Shown in pieces: positions 28,195 to 37,370 of a stretch of 42,539 bases of DNA. The position numbers and the translations under genes were made by a program. Numbering within the stretch: position 1 is the stretch's first letter; each line of letters begins with the position of its first letter. This stretch comes from Burkholderiales bacterium. Its GTDB lineage: Bacteria > Pseudomonadota > Gammaproteobacteria > Burkholderiales > WYBJ01. Below the pieces are notes generated by a model that was given only the letters and a program-made list of their open reading frames with translations, did no database searches and was not told the origin of the DNA. The stretch lies in assembly GCA_020848435.1 (NCBI GenBank), contig JADLAC010000018.1, positions 1-42,539 on the forward strand, read 5' to 3'.

Positions 28195-29232
28195 TCAGCC
28201 TGGTGGCGGCGGCGTGGCATCCACGCCACGGCGCACGTGCGCGATGACCTCCGCCGGTTCGAGATCGCGCACGATGAATACCAGCCGCGTGCGCCGATCC
28301 TCGCTCGGCCATGCCGGCAGGCTCAGCACCGGATAGAGCACGTGCTGGACGATGTGAATGACCTTCGGCTGCGCCTGGCCCGTCACGTTGACGATGCCCT
28401 TCACGCGCAGGAGCTTGTCGCCGCTGCGCTCGATCAGTGCTTCGAGCGCCTGCCACAGCCGTGTTCCCGAGATGGGCGCATCGAATAACAGCGCGAACGA
28501 GCGAATACGCTCGTCGTGGCGCGCCCCGCGGGAGAGCGCCGAAGGCTTCCCGGGAATGGGCAGATAGCGCTCCGTGCGCAGCCACTGGTCGAGCCCCGGG
28601 TTCTGCGAGCGCGCGGGATTCACGCCGATGTCGATCAGGAACGCCGGATCGATCGCTCCGCCGGCCGCGCGGGCGATGGGCGCCGCCGGGTTGAGCTCGT
28701 GTAGCCGCGCTTCCAGCCGCGCGATCCGCGCGTCGTCCACCAGGTCGATCTTGGTGAGCACGATCCGATCGGCGAGCGCGGCTTGCTTGAGCGACTCGAA
28801 ATGCGCATCCAGGGTCTGCTCGCCGAGCTGCGCATCGGCGGTCGTGACCACGCCGTCGAGCCGATAGAGCGTGGCCAGGATGGGCTCCGCCACCAGCGTC
28901 TGCAAAATGGGCGCCGGGTCCGCCAACCCGGTCGTTTCGATCACGACGCGATCGAAGGCAGGGATGTCCTTGCGCATGCGGCGGGTATACAGGTCGTCCA
29001 GTTGCTGGGCGAGATCGGTGCGCAGCGCGCAGCACAGGCAGCCGCGATCGAGCAGCACGATCGACTCGGTGGCGCGAACGAGCAGGTCGTGATCGATAGC
29101 GATCTCGCCGAGCTCGTTCACCAGCACCGCGGTGTTGTGCAAGTCGGGATGCGCGAGCAGCCGCGTCAACAGCGTGGTCTTGCCGCTGCCGAGATAGCCC
29201 GTGAGAAGCGTGACCGGAATCGCCCGGCTCAT
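28195..29232 (-). CDS. COG0523 (CobW/ZNG1-like) metal-binding GTPase
   Basis: 345 residues. G3E-family GTPase: Walker A GYLGSGKTTLL, the metal-binding GCLCC motif (about residue 65), ETTGLADP as switch region, and TKIDLV for guanine. A CobW C-terminal domain follows (about 230-330). Members are metallochaperones, often for zinc or cobalt; the metal cannot be read from sequence, and there is no His-rich stretch. Its ATG overlaps the exbD stop by 4 nt, placing it in the rlmI-tonB-exbB-exbD operon and suggesting a link to metal import. Confidence 0.9.
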   Translation of the reverse strand: MSRAIPVTLLTGYLGSGKTTLLTRLLAHPDLHNTAVLVNELGEIAIDHDLLVRATESIVLLDRGCLCCALRTDLAQQLDDLYTRRMRKDIPAFDRVVIETTGLADPAPILQTLVAEPILATLYRLDGVVTTADAQLGEQTLDAHFESLKQAALADRIVLTKIDLVDDARIARLEARLHELNPAAPIARAAGGAIDPAFLIDIGVNPARSQNPGLDQWLRTERYLPIPGKPSALSRGARHDERIRSFALLFDAPISGTRLWQALEALIERSGDKLLRVKGIVNVTGQAQPKVIHIVQHVLYPVLSLPAWPSEDRRTRLVFIVRDLEPAEVIAHVRRGVDATPPPPG

Positions 29233-29657
29233 CGCGACCCGCCTTCCGCACTCGGGTCGGTCACGAGGCCGATCTTGCGTATTCCCGCGCGCTGCGCCTG
29301 CGACAGCACCTCGGCGATCACCTGGTAGCGGGTATCGCGATGCGCGCGCAAATGCAGCTCCGGCTGCGGCAGCTTGGCCGCCGCCTGTGCCAAGCGCTCA
29401 CCCAGGCCCTCGCGGGCCAGCGCCTCGCCGCTCCAATGCACGCCGCCTGCGGCATCGATGGAGACGACGACGGTATCGGGCTTCGCCACGTTGGGCGCGC
29501 TGCGCGCGCGCGGCAAATCGATCCGCACGGCATGGGTGAAAAGCGGCGCGGTCACCATGAAAATGATGAGCAGCACGAGCATCACGTCGACCAGCGGCGT
29601 GGTGTTGATCTCCGCCATCGGCTGGTCCGCCCCTGGATCGAAAGCGCCGAATGGCAT
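29229..29657 (-). CDS. exbD: ExbD/TolR family biopolymer transport protein
   Basis: 142 residues from the ATG at 29657, which follows AGGCGG; an ATG at 29711 would add 18 residues and overlap exbB by 32 nt. Near residue 15 begins MAEINTTPLVDVMLVLLIIFMVTAPL, one helix with the essential membrane Asp, then a periplasmic domain. With ExbB it uses the proton gradient to energise TonB. ExbD rather than TolR is chosen because tonB lies two genes upstream. It overlaps the COG0523 gene by 4 nt. Confidence 0.9.
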   Translation of the reverse strand: MPFGAFDPGADQPMAEINTTPLVDVMLVLLIIFMVTAPLFTHAVRIDLPRARSAPNVAKPDTVVVSIDAAGGVHWSGEALAREGLGERLAQAAAKLPQPELHLRAHRDTRYQVIAEVLSQAQRAGIRKIGLVTDPSAEGGSR

Positions 29658-29679
29658 GCTCGCCCGCCTGGTCGCTGCG

Positions 29680-30393
29680 TTATTCGCCGGCGCCACGGCC
29701 GGCGTTTGCATTCACCGCCGCGGGGGCTCGAAGCAAATAGGCATGCAGGTCGTGGACGAAGCCGTCGAGGTCCTGGGCGATGAGCCGGTTCGCCCGCAGC
29801 AGAAAGTTGTAACCGAGCACGGCCGGCACCGCGACCGCGATGCCCAGGGCAGTCATGATGAGCGCTTCGCCGACGGGGCCGGCGACCTGGTCGATCGTGG
29901 CCTGCCCGCTGAAGCCGATCCCGGCCAGGGCGCGGTAGATGCCCCATACCGTGCCGAACAGACCGACGAACGGCGCGGTCGCCCCGACCGAGGCAAGCAC
30001 CGATAGCCCTGAATCGAGCCGGCGCGACGCCCGCTGCACCGCCTGACGCAGCACGCGCTTGGCATGGTCGGAAGCGGCGAGCGACTCGCTCAGTCGCGCG
30101 CACGCCGTACGCCCCGCGCCCAGGTTCGCCGCGGCTGCCGCGATCGCGGCGTAGGGACTGTCCGGTGCGATAGCGCGCGCCTGGACGAGCGCCTGCTCCA
30201 GCGTCGAGGCCGCCCAGAACGCGTCGCTGACGCGATCGGCATGACGGCGAATCCGCAGCACCCGCAGGCTACTCGTCAGAATCAGATACCAGGTCGCGAT
30301 CGACATGACGCCGAGCAGCAGCACCGCTGTGCGCCCGACCGCATCGGCCTGGGCCCATGCACCCCACATGCCTGCCTCGCCGAAGCCGCTCAC
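29680..30393 (-). CDS. exbB: MotA/TolQ/ExbB family proton channel protein
   Basis: 237 residues. A first helix (TAVLLLGVMSIATWYLIL), a cytoplasmic loop, and two further helices containing LSVLASVGATAPFVGLFGTVWGIYRAL and GEALIMTALGIAVAVPAVLGYNF, the ExbB proton-channel signature. It forms the pentamer around the ExbD pair. It sits 3 nt after tonB and 22 nt before exbD. Unlike E. coli ExbB it has a short periplasmic N-terminus. Confidence 0.92.
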   Translation of the reverse strand: MSGFGEAGMWGAWAQADAVGRTAVLLLGVMSIATWYLILTSSLRVLRIRRHADRVSDAFWAASTLEQALVQARAIAPDSPYAAIAAAAANLGAGRTACARLSESLAASDHAKRVLRQAVQRASRRLDSGLSVLASVGATAPFVGLFGTVWGIYRALAGIGFSGQATIDQVAGPVGEALIMTALGIAVAVPAVLGYNFLLRANRLIAQDLDGFVHDLHAYLLRAPAAVNANAGRGAGE

Positions 30394-30396
30394 CGC

Positions 30397-31191
30397 TCAA
30401 TCGTCCAAGCGAAATGTTATCGGCACCAGCAACCATGCCGCGACCGGTTCTTCGCCGCGACGCGCCGGGATGAATTGCCAGCGGCTGACCGCGGCACGAG
30501 CGGCCTGGTCCAGCCGCGGCGATCCGCTGGAGGCTCGCAGCTCGATCGCATCCGCTCGACCGGACGCGCTGACGTGGACGCGCAACACCGCCCGGCCTTG
30601 CTCGCCCAGGCGGCGCGCAAGCGGTGGATAGTCGGCCTGCGGGTCGCTGAGCTGAGCACCGTCGAGCCGCGGCGGAACCAGCGTCGCGCGGGGCTCGGAC
30701 TGCGCCACCGGCACACTCTGCGCTGTGCCGGTGCTCCCCGCCAGGGGGGCAACAACAGGCGCGGCAGCTTCCGCCGCCGCTTCTGCCGTGGAGCCCGAAA
30801 ACGCCGGCGCCTCCATGCGGTTGGGAAGACCCGCCAAAGCAAGCTCGACCGGCGCCGTGCGCAGCCCCTCGGCCCGGTGCGCGAGCCTCGACTCCATGGC
30901 GACCACAGTCGCGGCGCGCAGCGGCGCCTTGACGACCCGCGCGGGCGCTCGGGCCGCCGGTCTCACCTCGGATGCGAGCGTCGGCGCGGAGGATGGTGCA
31001 GCCGGCTGCGATTGCGGGGGAATCAATTCGACCCGGACCGGCTCGAATTGCCGTGCCGGCGCCGGGCTCCAGCGCGCGAGACCTAGCAGCGCACCGACGT
31101 GCAGCGCAATCACGAGCGCGAGGCACACCGATGCCTCCAGGGCATGCCTGGCAGGCGACTCGCACGCTCGGCCGGGATCTACGGCAGCCAT
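30397..31191 (-). CDS. tonB: Energy transducer TonB
   Basis: 264 residues. N-terminal membrane anchor (ALEASVCLALVIALHVGALLGLA), a long Ala/Pro-rich periplasmic linker (about 60-180), and a C-terminal TonB domain with DYPPLARRLGEQGRAVLRVHVSASG, DQAARAAVSRWQFIPARR and the end VPITFRLDD. It transmits inner-membrane energy to outer-membrane receptors; no TonB-dependent receptor is in the window. Its ATG shares one base with the rlmI stop (TGATG), so it is translationally coupled to a ribosomal RNA methyltransferase. Confidence 0.92.
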   Translation of the reverse strand: MAAVDPGRACESPARHALEASVCLALVIALHVGALLGLARWSPAPARQFEPVRVELIPPQSQPAAPSSAPTLASEVRPAARAPARVVKAPLRAATVVAMESRLAHRAEGLRTAPVELALAGLPNRMEAPAFSGSTAEAAAEAAAPVVAPLAGSTGTAQSVPVAQSEPRATLVPPRLDGAQLSDPQADYPPLARRLGEQGRAVLRVHVSASGRADAIELRASSGSPRLDQAARAAVSRWQFIPARRGEEPVAAWLLVPITFRLDD

Positions 31192-32399
31192 CACACCTGG
31201 ACCACGAGCCCTTTGAGATACTCGCCCTCGGGAAAGTTGAGCGCGATCGGATGATCGGCGGCCGCGCCGAGCCGCTCGATGATGCGACCGTTCACGCCGG
31301 CATCGAGCGCGGCACCGGCCACGATGCTCTGGAACAGCGCCGCATCGACGCCGCCCGAGCATGAGAACGTGTAGAGCATGCCGCCGGGGCGCAGCAATCG
31401 CAACGCCCACAGATTGACGTCCTTGTACGCCCGGGCAGCGCGCGCCACGTGCTTCTCGGTCGGTGCGAACTTCGGCGGATCGAGCACGATGAGATCGAAA
31501 CGCTGGCCGCGATCGCACAAGCGGCGCAACTCGCCGAAGGCGTCGGCTTCGATCCACGTGATGCGCGAGGCGTCCAAACCGCTGGCAATGAGGTTCGCAT
31601 GGGCGGCCGCCAGCGCATCGGCCGCGCTGTCGATCGCCGTGACGTGGCTTGCGCCGCCAGACAGGGCGGCCAAGGCGAATCCGCCCGTATAGCTGAAGAC
31701 GTCGAGCACCTCGCGGTCGCGAGCGGCGCGGCACACCTTCGCCCGGTTGTCGCGCTGATCGAGGAAGAAACCCGTCTTCTGGCCGTGGCGCACATCGACC
31801 AGAAAATGCGCGGCTGCTTCCCGCACGCTTATGGCATCGGCGGGCTCGTCGCCGATGACGGGTCCCACGCGCGCGGCCAGACCCTCCAGCCTGCGCACCT
31901 CGAGGTCGGAACGCTCGTAGACACGCCGCACATTGCCGAGCGCAACCGCGGCCTGCGCGTACGCCTCGCGCCAGCGTTCGGCGCCCGCGCTGGAGAGCTG
32001 CATCACGGCCGTGTCGGCGTAGCGGTCGATCACCACCCCCGGCAGGCCGTCGGACTCGCCATGCACCACGCGCCAAGCTTCGGTCGCCGGCGGCAGCATA
32101 CGTGCGCGCACCGCGGCCGCCTTGCGCAGCGCCGCGGCCATGAAGCTCGCATCGATGGTCGCCGCCGCATCGAAGCTCCAGATGCGCGCGCGGATTTGGG
32201 ACTGCGGGCTGTAGGCGGCGTAAGCCAGGAACTCGCCTCGCGCCGAAGCCACCCGGACCGTCTCGCCGCCGGCAGGCTCGCCGAGCACGCGCTCGATCGC
32301 TCCGGAGAACAGCCACGGGTGGCGGCGCAACACGGATTTCTCGCGCCCGGCCTTCAACACGATGCTTTTCACGCCTGTCCCGATTCTGAAGTTCGCCAC
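31191..32399 (-). CDS. rlmI: RlmI-type 23S rRNA (cytosine-5) methyltransferase
   Basis: 402 residues. An N-terminal PUA domain (KAGREKSVLRRHPWLFSGAI) is followed by an EEHEE linker and a Rossmann methyltransferase domain: FFLDQRDNR, VLDVFSYTGGFAL (motif I), FDLIVLDPPKFAP (motif IV) and TFSCSGG with the catalytic Cys. RlmI methylates C1962 of E. coli 23S rRNA; specificity here is by family. It is the first gene of the tight rlmI-tonB-exbB-exbD-COG0523 unit and starts 35 nt after xerC ends. Confidence 0.9.
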   Translation of the reverse strand: MANFRIGTGVKSIVLKAGREKSVLRRHPWLFSGAIERVLGEPAGGETVRVASARGEFLAYAAYSPQSQIRARIWSFDAAATIDASFMAAALRKAAAVRARMLPPATEAWRVVHGESDGLPGVVIDRYADTAVMQLSSAGAERWREAYAQAAVALGNVRRVYERSDLEVRRLEGLAARVGPVIGDEPADAISVREAAAHFLVDVRHGQKTGFFLDQRDNRAKVCRAARDREVLDVFSYTGGFALAALSGGASHVTAIDSAADALAAAHANLIASGLDASRITWIEADAFGELRRLCDRGQRFDLIVLDPPKFAPTEKHVARAARAYKDVNLWALRLLRPGGMLYTFSCSGGVDAALFQSIVAGAALDAGVNGRIIERLGAAADHPIALNFPEGEYLKGLVVQV

Positions 32400-32434
32400 G
32401 GCATCGTCATGCTGCCACTCCCGCCGCGCAGCGC

Positions 32435-33358
32435 CTATCGCGTTTTCCTACGCGCCCGCGGATGCGCGGCGTCGTATACCTTGGCGAGATGCTGGAAGTC
32501 GAGATGCGTATACACCTGCGTGGTGGAGATGCTCGCATGGCCGAGCATCTCTTGCACCGCGCGCAAGTCGCCGCTCGATTGCAGCACGTGCGAGGCGAAC
32601 GAGTGGCGCATGACGTGGGGATGGACCCCGACGGCCAAACCCTGCACCCGGCCCGCGCGCCGCACGCGTAGCTGGATGCTGCGGGTGGACAGCCGGGCGC
32701 CCGCGCGATTGACGAATACCGCTGCAGGATCGCGCCGCGGCAAGCTGTCGCTGCGGCTGTGCCAGTCGCGCAGGCGCTCCAGCGCCCTTGCTCCGACCGG
32801 GACCAGGCGCGGCTTCGCCCCCTTGCCCAGCACGCGCACGCTGCCATCGTTCCAGTCCAGCATCGACCAGTCCAGCGCGGCAACCTCCGCCAAGCGCAGG
32901 CCCGACGAATACAGCAGCTCCAGCAGGGCCCGATCGCGCACCGTCAACAGATCGTCGCCCGCGATTTCGACCAGCCGGCATGCATCGTCCGGCGTCAATG
33001 CACGCGGCAATCGCTTGTCCGAGCGCGGCGCGCGTACGCCCTGGCACGGATTGCACGGCAAGGCATGGTTGCGCGCGAGAAAACCGAACCAGCCGCGCCA
33101 CGCCGATAGCATGCGCGCGAGGCTGCGGCCGGAAAGCCCGCGTGCGTGCAGCGTCCAAATGGCGCGACGCACGACATGCACGGTGAGGCTTTCGAGCGGC
33201 AGCGCGCCGGGCTGAGCGAGCAGCGCTTCGATGTCGCGCCGATAGGCGTTGCGCGTGCGCTCGGAGAGCCGGCGTTCCGATTCGAGATGGCGCAGGAACA
33301 ACCGCAGGCACTCGCGGGCATCGGCTAGCGGCATGCTCGGCGGCGTCGGGCTTTCCAT
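32435..33358 (-). CDS. xerC: Tyrosine recombinase XerC
   Basis: 307 residues. A SAM-like core-binding domain (1-110) and a catalytic domain with the Arg/Lys/His-x-x-Arg/His/Tyr set: YSSGLRLAEVAAL (Arg), GKGAKPRLVPVG (Lys), HPHVMRHSFASHVL (His, Arg), LGHASISTTQVYTHLD (His and nucleophilic Tyr). XerCD resolves chromosome dimers at dif. It is called XerC, not XerD, from its place beside DUF484 and dapF, the usual xerC context. No integration sites or phage genes are nearby. Confidence 0.93.
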   Translation of the reverse strand: MESPTPPSMPLADARECLRLFLRHLESERRLSERTRNAYRRDIEALLAQPGALPLESLTVHVVRRAIWTLHARGLSGRSLARMLSAWRGWFGFLARNHALPCNPCQGVRAPRSDKRLPRALTPDDACRLVEIAGDDLLTVRDRALLELLYSSGLRLAEVAALDWSMLDWNDGSVRVLGKGAKPRLVPVGARALERLRDWHSRSDSLPRRDPAAVFVNRAGARLSTRSIQLRVRRAGRVQGLAVGVHPHVMRHSFASHVLQSSGDLRAVQEMLGHASISTTQVYTHLDFQHLAKVYDAAHPRARRKTR

Positions 33359-33376
33359 CGCGTCTGCGTCGTCGAT

Positions 33377-34027
33377 CTACTCGCCCTGGTTGCGCCGTAA
33401 TGCCGCCGCGGCGATCTCGCCCAGCCGGCGCAGATAGAGCGTCCCCATCTCGGGATAGAAGCGCTGCGGATCCTCGCTCGCGAGCGCGAGCAGACCGAAG
33501 GGCACCTCGCCTCGCAGCGGCACGTAAGCGAACGAGCGCAGGTGCGCCGCCGCTTCGCCGAACCATGCCGCCGTATCGGCCATCGCATGCGAGCTGCAGT
33601 ACGGTCCGTTTAACCCCGCGGTGAACTCGCGTGCGTCGCTGCCGGCACTCGCCTGCTCGGAGGACTGAGACGCTTCGAAGCCGTTCCAGAGACGTACGGC
33701 GATGTGCGGAACCGCGAAGTCTTCGCTCAGGTTGAAGGCGAGCACGTGCAGCGCCGCGCCGATGTCGCGCGCGCCGATGAGCGCGAGCGTCATGCGGTGC
33801 AGCTTCTCGGTGATAGCATCGTTTTGCTCGCCGAAGCGGATCAATTCGCCGAGCTTGGATTCCAGCCGGCGCGATTTTTCGCGCAGCGAAAGAATCTGCC
33901 GCTCGGAAATCGGGATCGCGCGCCCGCCGTGCGGGTGCGGGATCTGCACTTCGGCCAGCATGTCCGCGTAGTCCTCGAAGAACTCCGGATGCTGATTGAG
34001 AAACTGCGCAACTTCCTCGGCTTTCAT
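33377..34027 (-). CDS. DUF484 family protein
   Basis: 216 residues. The N-terminus EEVAQFLNQHPEFFEDYADMLAEVQIPHPHGGRAIPISERQ is diagnostic of DUF484, followed by a short coiled coil (SLREKSRRLESKLGELI) and a GAF-like domain (80-210). The function is unknown, but it is constantly found between dapF and xerC. The ATG at 34027 follows AGGGAG. It lies 18 nt before xerC. The same coiled-coil plus GAF-like layout occurs in the diguanylate cyclase encoded at 41116-42204. Confidence 0.9.
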   Translation of the reverse strand: MKAEEVAQFLNQHPEFFEDYADMLAEVQIPHPHGGRAIPISERQILSLREKSRRLESKLGELIRFGEQNDAITEKLHRMTLALIGARDIGAALHVLAFNLSEDFAVPHIAVRLWNGFEASQSSEQASAGSDAREFTAGLNGPYCSSHAMADTAAWFGEAAAHLRSFAYVPLRGEVPFGLLALASEDPQRFYPEMGTLYLRRLGEIAAAALRRNQGE

Positions 34028-34142
34028 GTCGCTCCCTGGTTTATTGCCCCGACAGGCGCTCGCCTGCGGCGACGCGCGCGCCCGTCCGACGTAGCCGCCG
34101 ACGAGGCCGGCGCCGCACGCCACTGGGTCGCTGGGCCGAGGT

Positions 34143-34979
34143 TCATAGCTCGACCTCGCCTTCGAATACGGTACACGCGGGCCCGGTCATCGTCACCGGC
34201 CGGCCCTCCCCGGCCCACTCGATTTCGAGCTCCCCGCCGCGGGTCGCGACGCGCACCGGCGAATCGAGCAGCCCGGCCGCGATCCCGGCAGCGGCGGCGG
34301 CGCACGCGCCGGTGCCGCAGGCGAGCGTTTCACCGGCGCCGCGCTCATACACGCGCAGCCGGATGGCGTGGCGATCGAGGATCTGCATATAGCCCGCGTT
34401 CACGCGCCGCGGAAAGCGTTCGTGCCGCTCGATCAGCGGCCCTTCGGCGGCGACCGGCGCCGCATCGATGTCGGCGACGAGCTGAGTGGCGTGCGGATTG
34501 CCCATGGACAGCGCGAAGATCGTGCGCACGCGGCCGCCCACCTCCAACGCATAGCTGGGCGCACGCGCGGGCGCGATGAAGGGGATGCGCGCGGGCTCGA
34601 ATTGCGGCGTGCCCATATCGACGCTGACCAGCCCATCGTCGCGGATGCGCGGAGCGATGGTGCCGGCGGCCGTGCCCACGCGGATCTCGCGCTTTGCGCT
34701 GAGGCCCTTGTCGCGCACGAAACGGGCAAAACAGCGCGCGCCGTTGCCGCAGCTTTCCACTTCGCCGCCGTCGGCGTTGAAGATCCGATAGTAGAAATCG
34801 GTGTCGGTAGAGCGTGGCGGCTCGACCACGAGCACTTGATCGCAGCCCACGCCGAAGCGCCGGTCGGCAAGCCGGCGCAGCCGTGCGGCATCGAGATCGA
34901 TTGCCCGGCGGGTCGCATCGATGACGACGAAGTCGTTGCCCAAGCCGTGCATCTTGGTGAATTGGACGCGCGCGCTCAT
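34143..34979 (-). CDS. dapF: Diaminopimelate epimerase
   Basis: 278 residues. It converts LL- to meso-diaminopimelate for lysine and peptidoglycan. The two catalytic cysteines are Cys77 ([15 protein letters not shown]) and Cys221 ([15 protein letters not shown]). The start [21 protein letters not shown] is typical. It lies 37 nt after a GNAT gene and 115 nt before the DUF484 gene, all on one strand. Confidence 0.96.
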   Translation of the reverse strand: MSARVQFTKMHGLGNDFVVIDATRRAIDLDAARLRRLADRRFGVGCDQVLVVEPPRSTDTDFYYRIFNADGGEVESCGNGARCFARFVRDKGLSAKREIRVGTAAGTIAPRIRDDGLVSVDMGTPQFEPARIPFIAPARAPSYALEVGGRVRTIFALSMGNPHATQLVADIDAAPVAAEGPLIERHERFPRRVNAGYMQILDRHAIRLRVYERGAGETLACGTGACAAAAAGIAAGLLDSPVRVATRGGELEIEWAGEGRPVTMTGPACTVFEGEVEL

Positions 34980-35016
34980 AGGACCGAAGCGCCCGGTGCG
35001 GGCGAGCAGCGGATGC

Positions 35017-35526
35017 TCATAGCGCGCGCGTCATGATGTAGTCGTCCATGACGAAGCCGCCGCCGATGTCGGTAACCGACGAGCGCGCGATTGCGAAACC
35101 CCAGCCGCGATAGGCCGCGATGGCCCCGGCGTTGTGCTTGTTGACCGCGAGCACCAGGCGCTCGCACCCGTTCGCTCGCGCCGCGCTCAACGCCCGTTGC
35201 AACATCATCGCTCCATAACCCCGTCCCCGGCACTCGCCATGCACGTACAGCTTGTCGAGCTTCATCTCCTGGATCGCTTCGCCGAGAAAATACGACGCAT
35301 AGCCGCGGGGCTCCCCGCCGGCCAACAGTAGATCCCACCACACCCCTCCCCGGGCGAGCTCGGCGCGGATCACCTCGGGCCGGTAGCGCTGCGCGAGCAT
35401 GTATTCTATCTGCGCCTGCCCGATGATTGCCGGATAGTGCTCGCGCCAGATTTCGCCGGCCAGCGCGCACAACGCCTCGACCTCGGCATCGGTCAAGGCG
35501 CGGATGCTCGCTCGCTCAGCGCTCAT
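35017..35526 (-). CDS. GNAT family N-acetyltransferase
   Basis: 169 residues. The acetyl-CoA-binding signature is [23 protein letters not shown] (motif A, with R-x-x-G-x-G) and [16 protein letters not shown] (motif B). The N-terminal [20 protein letters not shown] resembles acetyltransferases acting on small molecules or peptides; the substrate is unknown. Its first 11 nt overlap the end of lpxL, and dapF follows after 37 nt. It is not part of the usual lpxL-dapF arrangement as I know it. Confidence 0.88.
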   Translation of the reverse strand: MSAERASIRALTDAEVEALCALAGEIWREHYPAIIGQAQIEYMLAQRYRPEVIRAELARGGVWWDLLLAGGEPRGYASYFLGEAIQEMKLDKLYVHGECRGRGYGAMMLQRALSAARANGCERLVLAVNKHNAGAIAAYRGWGFAIARSSVTDIGGGFVMDDYIMTRAL

Positions 35527-36388
35527 ACAGGCTCGGCTCCCCCGGCGGGCGGGTCTTGAAGCGCTTGTGCACCCAGTAATACTGCTCGGGCATCTCGCGC
35601 ACCCGCTCCTCGATGAATGCGTTCATCCGCCGCGCGTTCTCGTGCTGGTCCGCGCCGGGGAAGTCCTGCCATGACGGATACAGGCGGGTGACGTAACCTT
35701 GGCCGCCGGGAAGCTGGCGCGTGATGCACGGAATCACGGCCGCGCCCGAGATGGCGGCGAGCCGCGCGAGCGCCGTGACGGTAGCCGCCATCACGCCGAA
35801 GAAGGGCACGAATACCGCGTCGCGCGCGCCGAGATCCATATCCGGCAGGTAGAAGAACGGCCAGCCCGCGCGCAACGTGCGCACCACCGGGCGCACCCCG
35901 TCCTGGCGCGAGAACAAACGCGACTCGTTGAATCGGCTGCGCCCGTGCAGGAACACGGCATCCAGCGCCGGGTTGCTCTGCCGGCTGTACATGGAGGCCA
36001 TCGGCCGATCCATGTGCAAGCGAATACCGCCCATTTCGAAGCCGACGAAATGCGGCGCGAGCAAGATCACCGGGCGCTTGCCGAGCTCGCGCCAATGCTC
36101 TTCGCCCTCCACGCGAATCACGCGCCGCATGCGCTCGGGCGAGGACCACCACAGGATGCCGCGCTCGAGCAGGCTGCGTGCGAGCGCACGAAAATGCCGC
36201 CGCGCCAGCGCGCGGCGTGCGCGCGCATCGAGCTCGGGGAAACACAGCGCGAGATTCACCAGCGCGATTCGACGCCGTTCGCGGCCGCCCAGGTACAGAA
36301 GGGTGCCCAGCCCCGCCCCCAGGCCGGCGAGCAGCGGCAGCGGCAGCAAGCGCAGCAGCCATATGATCCCCAGCGCGATGCGCGCCAT
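35516..36388 (-). CDS. lpxL: LpxL/HtrB family lipid A acyltransferase (second copy)
   Basis: 290 residues. An N-terminal membrane segment (LLRLLPLPLLAGLGAGLGTLLYL) is followed by the acyltransferase domain with the HX4E motif in LLAPHFVGFEMGG and DAVFVPFFG. It transfers an acyl chain from acyl-ACP to the lipid A precursor in the inner membrane. The end QYYWVHKRFKTRPPGE is a typical LpxL tail. The ATG at 36388 gives the family N-terminus MARIALGIIWLLRLLP. The two copies here may add different acyl chains; the assignment of each is unknown. Confidence 0.9.
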   Translation of the reverse strand: MARIALGIIWLLRLLPLPLLAGLGAGLGTLLYLGGRERRRIALVNLALCFPELDARARRALARRHFRALARSLLERGILWWSSPERMRRVIRVEGEEHWRELGKRPVILLAPHFVGFEMGGIRLHMDRPMASMYSRQSNPALDAVFLHGRSRFNESRLFSRQDGVRPVVRTLRAGWPFFYLPDMDLGARDAVFVPFFGVMAATVTALARLAAISGAAVIPCITRQLPGGQGYVTRLYPSWQDFPGADQHENARRMNAFIEERVREMPEQYYWVHKRFKTRPPGEPSLYER

Positions 36389-36494
36389 CACTTCGCTCGT
36401 GCGAGATGCCGCGGGCGCTCGGCCGGCAGGTCGCCTCTCGCTTGCCCGCGACGCCCAACGCGCCCCACTTGCCGCGATCGCTCCCTGGCGTATC

Positions 36495-37370
36495 TCATGG
36501 ATTCTGCTCGCCCCGGATCGGCATCGCGGCAGGCGGGGGCACGGCGCGCGGCATCTTGTAGCGGTCGTAGCCCCACAGGTATTGTTCGGGCCGCAGGCGG
36601 ATCGCGCGCTCGATCGCGTGGTTGAGCTCGGCCTCGCTCGCGCAGGCGTCACCGAGCGGATCGATGTGCAGCCGATAGCCCCGGCCCTTCGGCAGGCGCT
36701 CGGCGAAGACCATGAAGCTCGCGCAGCCGGTGCTGCGCTGCAAGCGGGTGGCGAGCGTCATGGTGAACGCGGGCCGGCCGAAGAACGGCGCCCATACGCC
36801 CTCGCCGAAGCGCGGTGCCTGATCGGGCAGCATGCCGACCGCGTCACCCTTGCGCAGCGCCTTGAGCAAGCGCTTGACCCCGCTCATGTCCGTGGTTGCG
36901 AGCTGCGTCTGACCGCGCCGGCGTCCACGGATCATGAGCGGTTCAAGCGCGCGCGCGCGCGGCGGCCGGTACAGTATCGTGATCGGCATCATCTGGCCGA
37001 AGTAGAAGCCGGCGATTTCGAAGCATCCCAGGTGCGGGGTTAGCAAGAGAATGCCGCGGCCGGCACGGCGTGCTTGCTCGAGATCGGGAAGATTGCGCAC
37101 CTCGGTGATCCAGCGCATGAGCCGGCGCGGGTCGCCGAGCCAGATCGCGATCGACTCGAGCGCCGTCTTGCCCGCCTCGGCGACAGCAGCACGGCACAGC
37201 CGCTCGTATTCGCGCTCGTCGGCATAGAGCCCGCTCTGCCTCAAGTTCTGGCGCAGGCGCGCCGAATACACGCCGGATAGCCGGTAGACGAGCCAGCCGA
37301 GCAGTGCCCCCGCGCGATGCAGCCAGGAAAGTGGCATCCAGGCGATGGGCCGCAGCACATACGTAAGCAT
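36495..37370 (-). CDS. LpxL/HtrB family lipid A acyltransferase (first copy)
   Basis: 291 residues. HX4E motif in LLTPHLGCFEIAG, then ITILYRPPRA, VGMLPDQAPRFGEGVWAPFFG and the end QYLWGYDRYKMP, all LpxL/HtrB family marks. An N-terminal segment (WLHRAGALLGWLVYRLSG) anchors it in the membrane. It is divergent from metK (84 bp between starts) and is followed by the second acyltransferase after 106 nt. The two proteins share layout but differ clearly, so this is an old duplication. Confidence 0.9.
   Translation of the reverse strand: MLTYVLRPIAWMPLSWLHRAGALLGWLVYRLSGVYSARLRQNLRQSGLYADEREYERLCRAAVAEAGKTALESIAIWLGDPRRLMRWITEVRNLPDLEQARRAGRGILLLTPHLGCFEIAGFYFGQMMPITILYRPPRARALEPLMIRGRRRGQTQLATTDMSGVKRLLKALRKGDAVGMLPDQAPRFGEGVWAPFFGRPAFTMTLATRLQRSTGCASFMVFAERLPKGRGYRLHIDPLGDACASEAELNHAIERAIRLRPEQYLWGYDRYKMPRAVPPPAAMPIRGEQNP

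Noticed and set aside
30411..30420. GAAATGTTAT, a half of a Zur box
   Set aside because: Only one half is present, and it encodes the conserved TonB ending (ITFRLD), so codon use explains it.
32435..33358. The tyrosine recombinase as a phage or island integrase
   Set aside because: Its sequence and DUF484-dapF context fit housekeeping XerC, and there are no attachment sites or mobile genes nearby.
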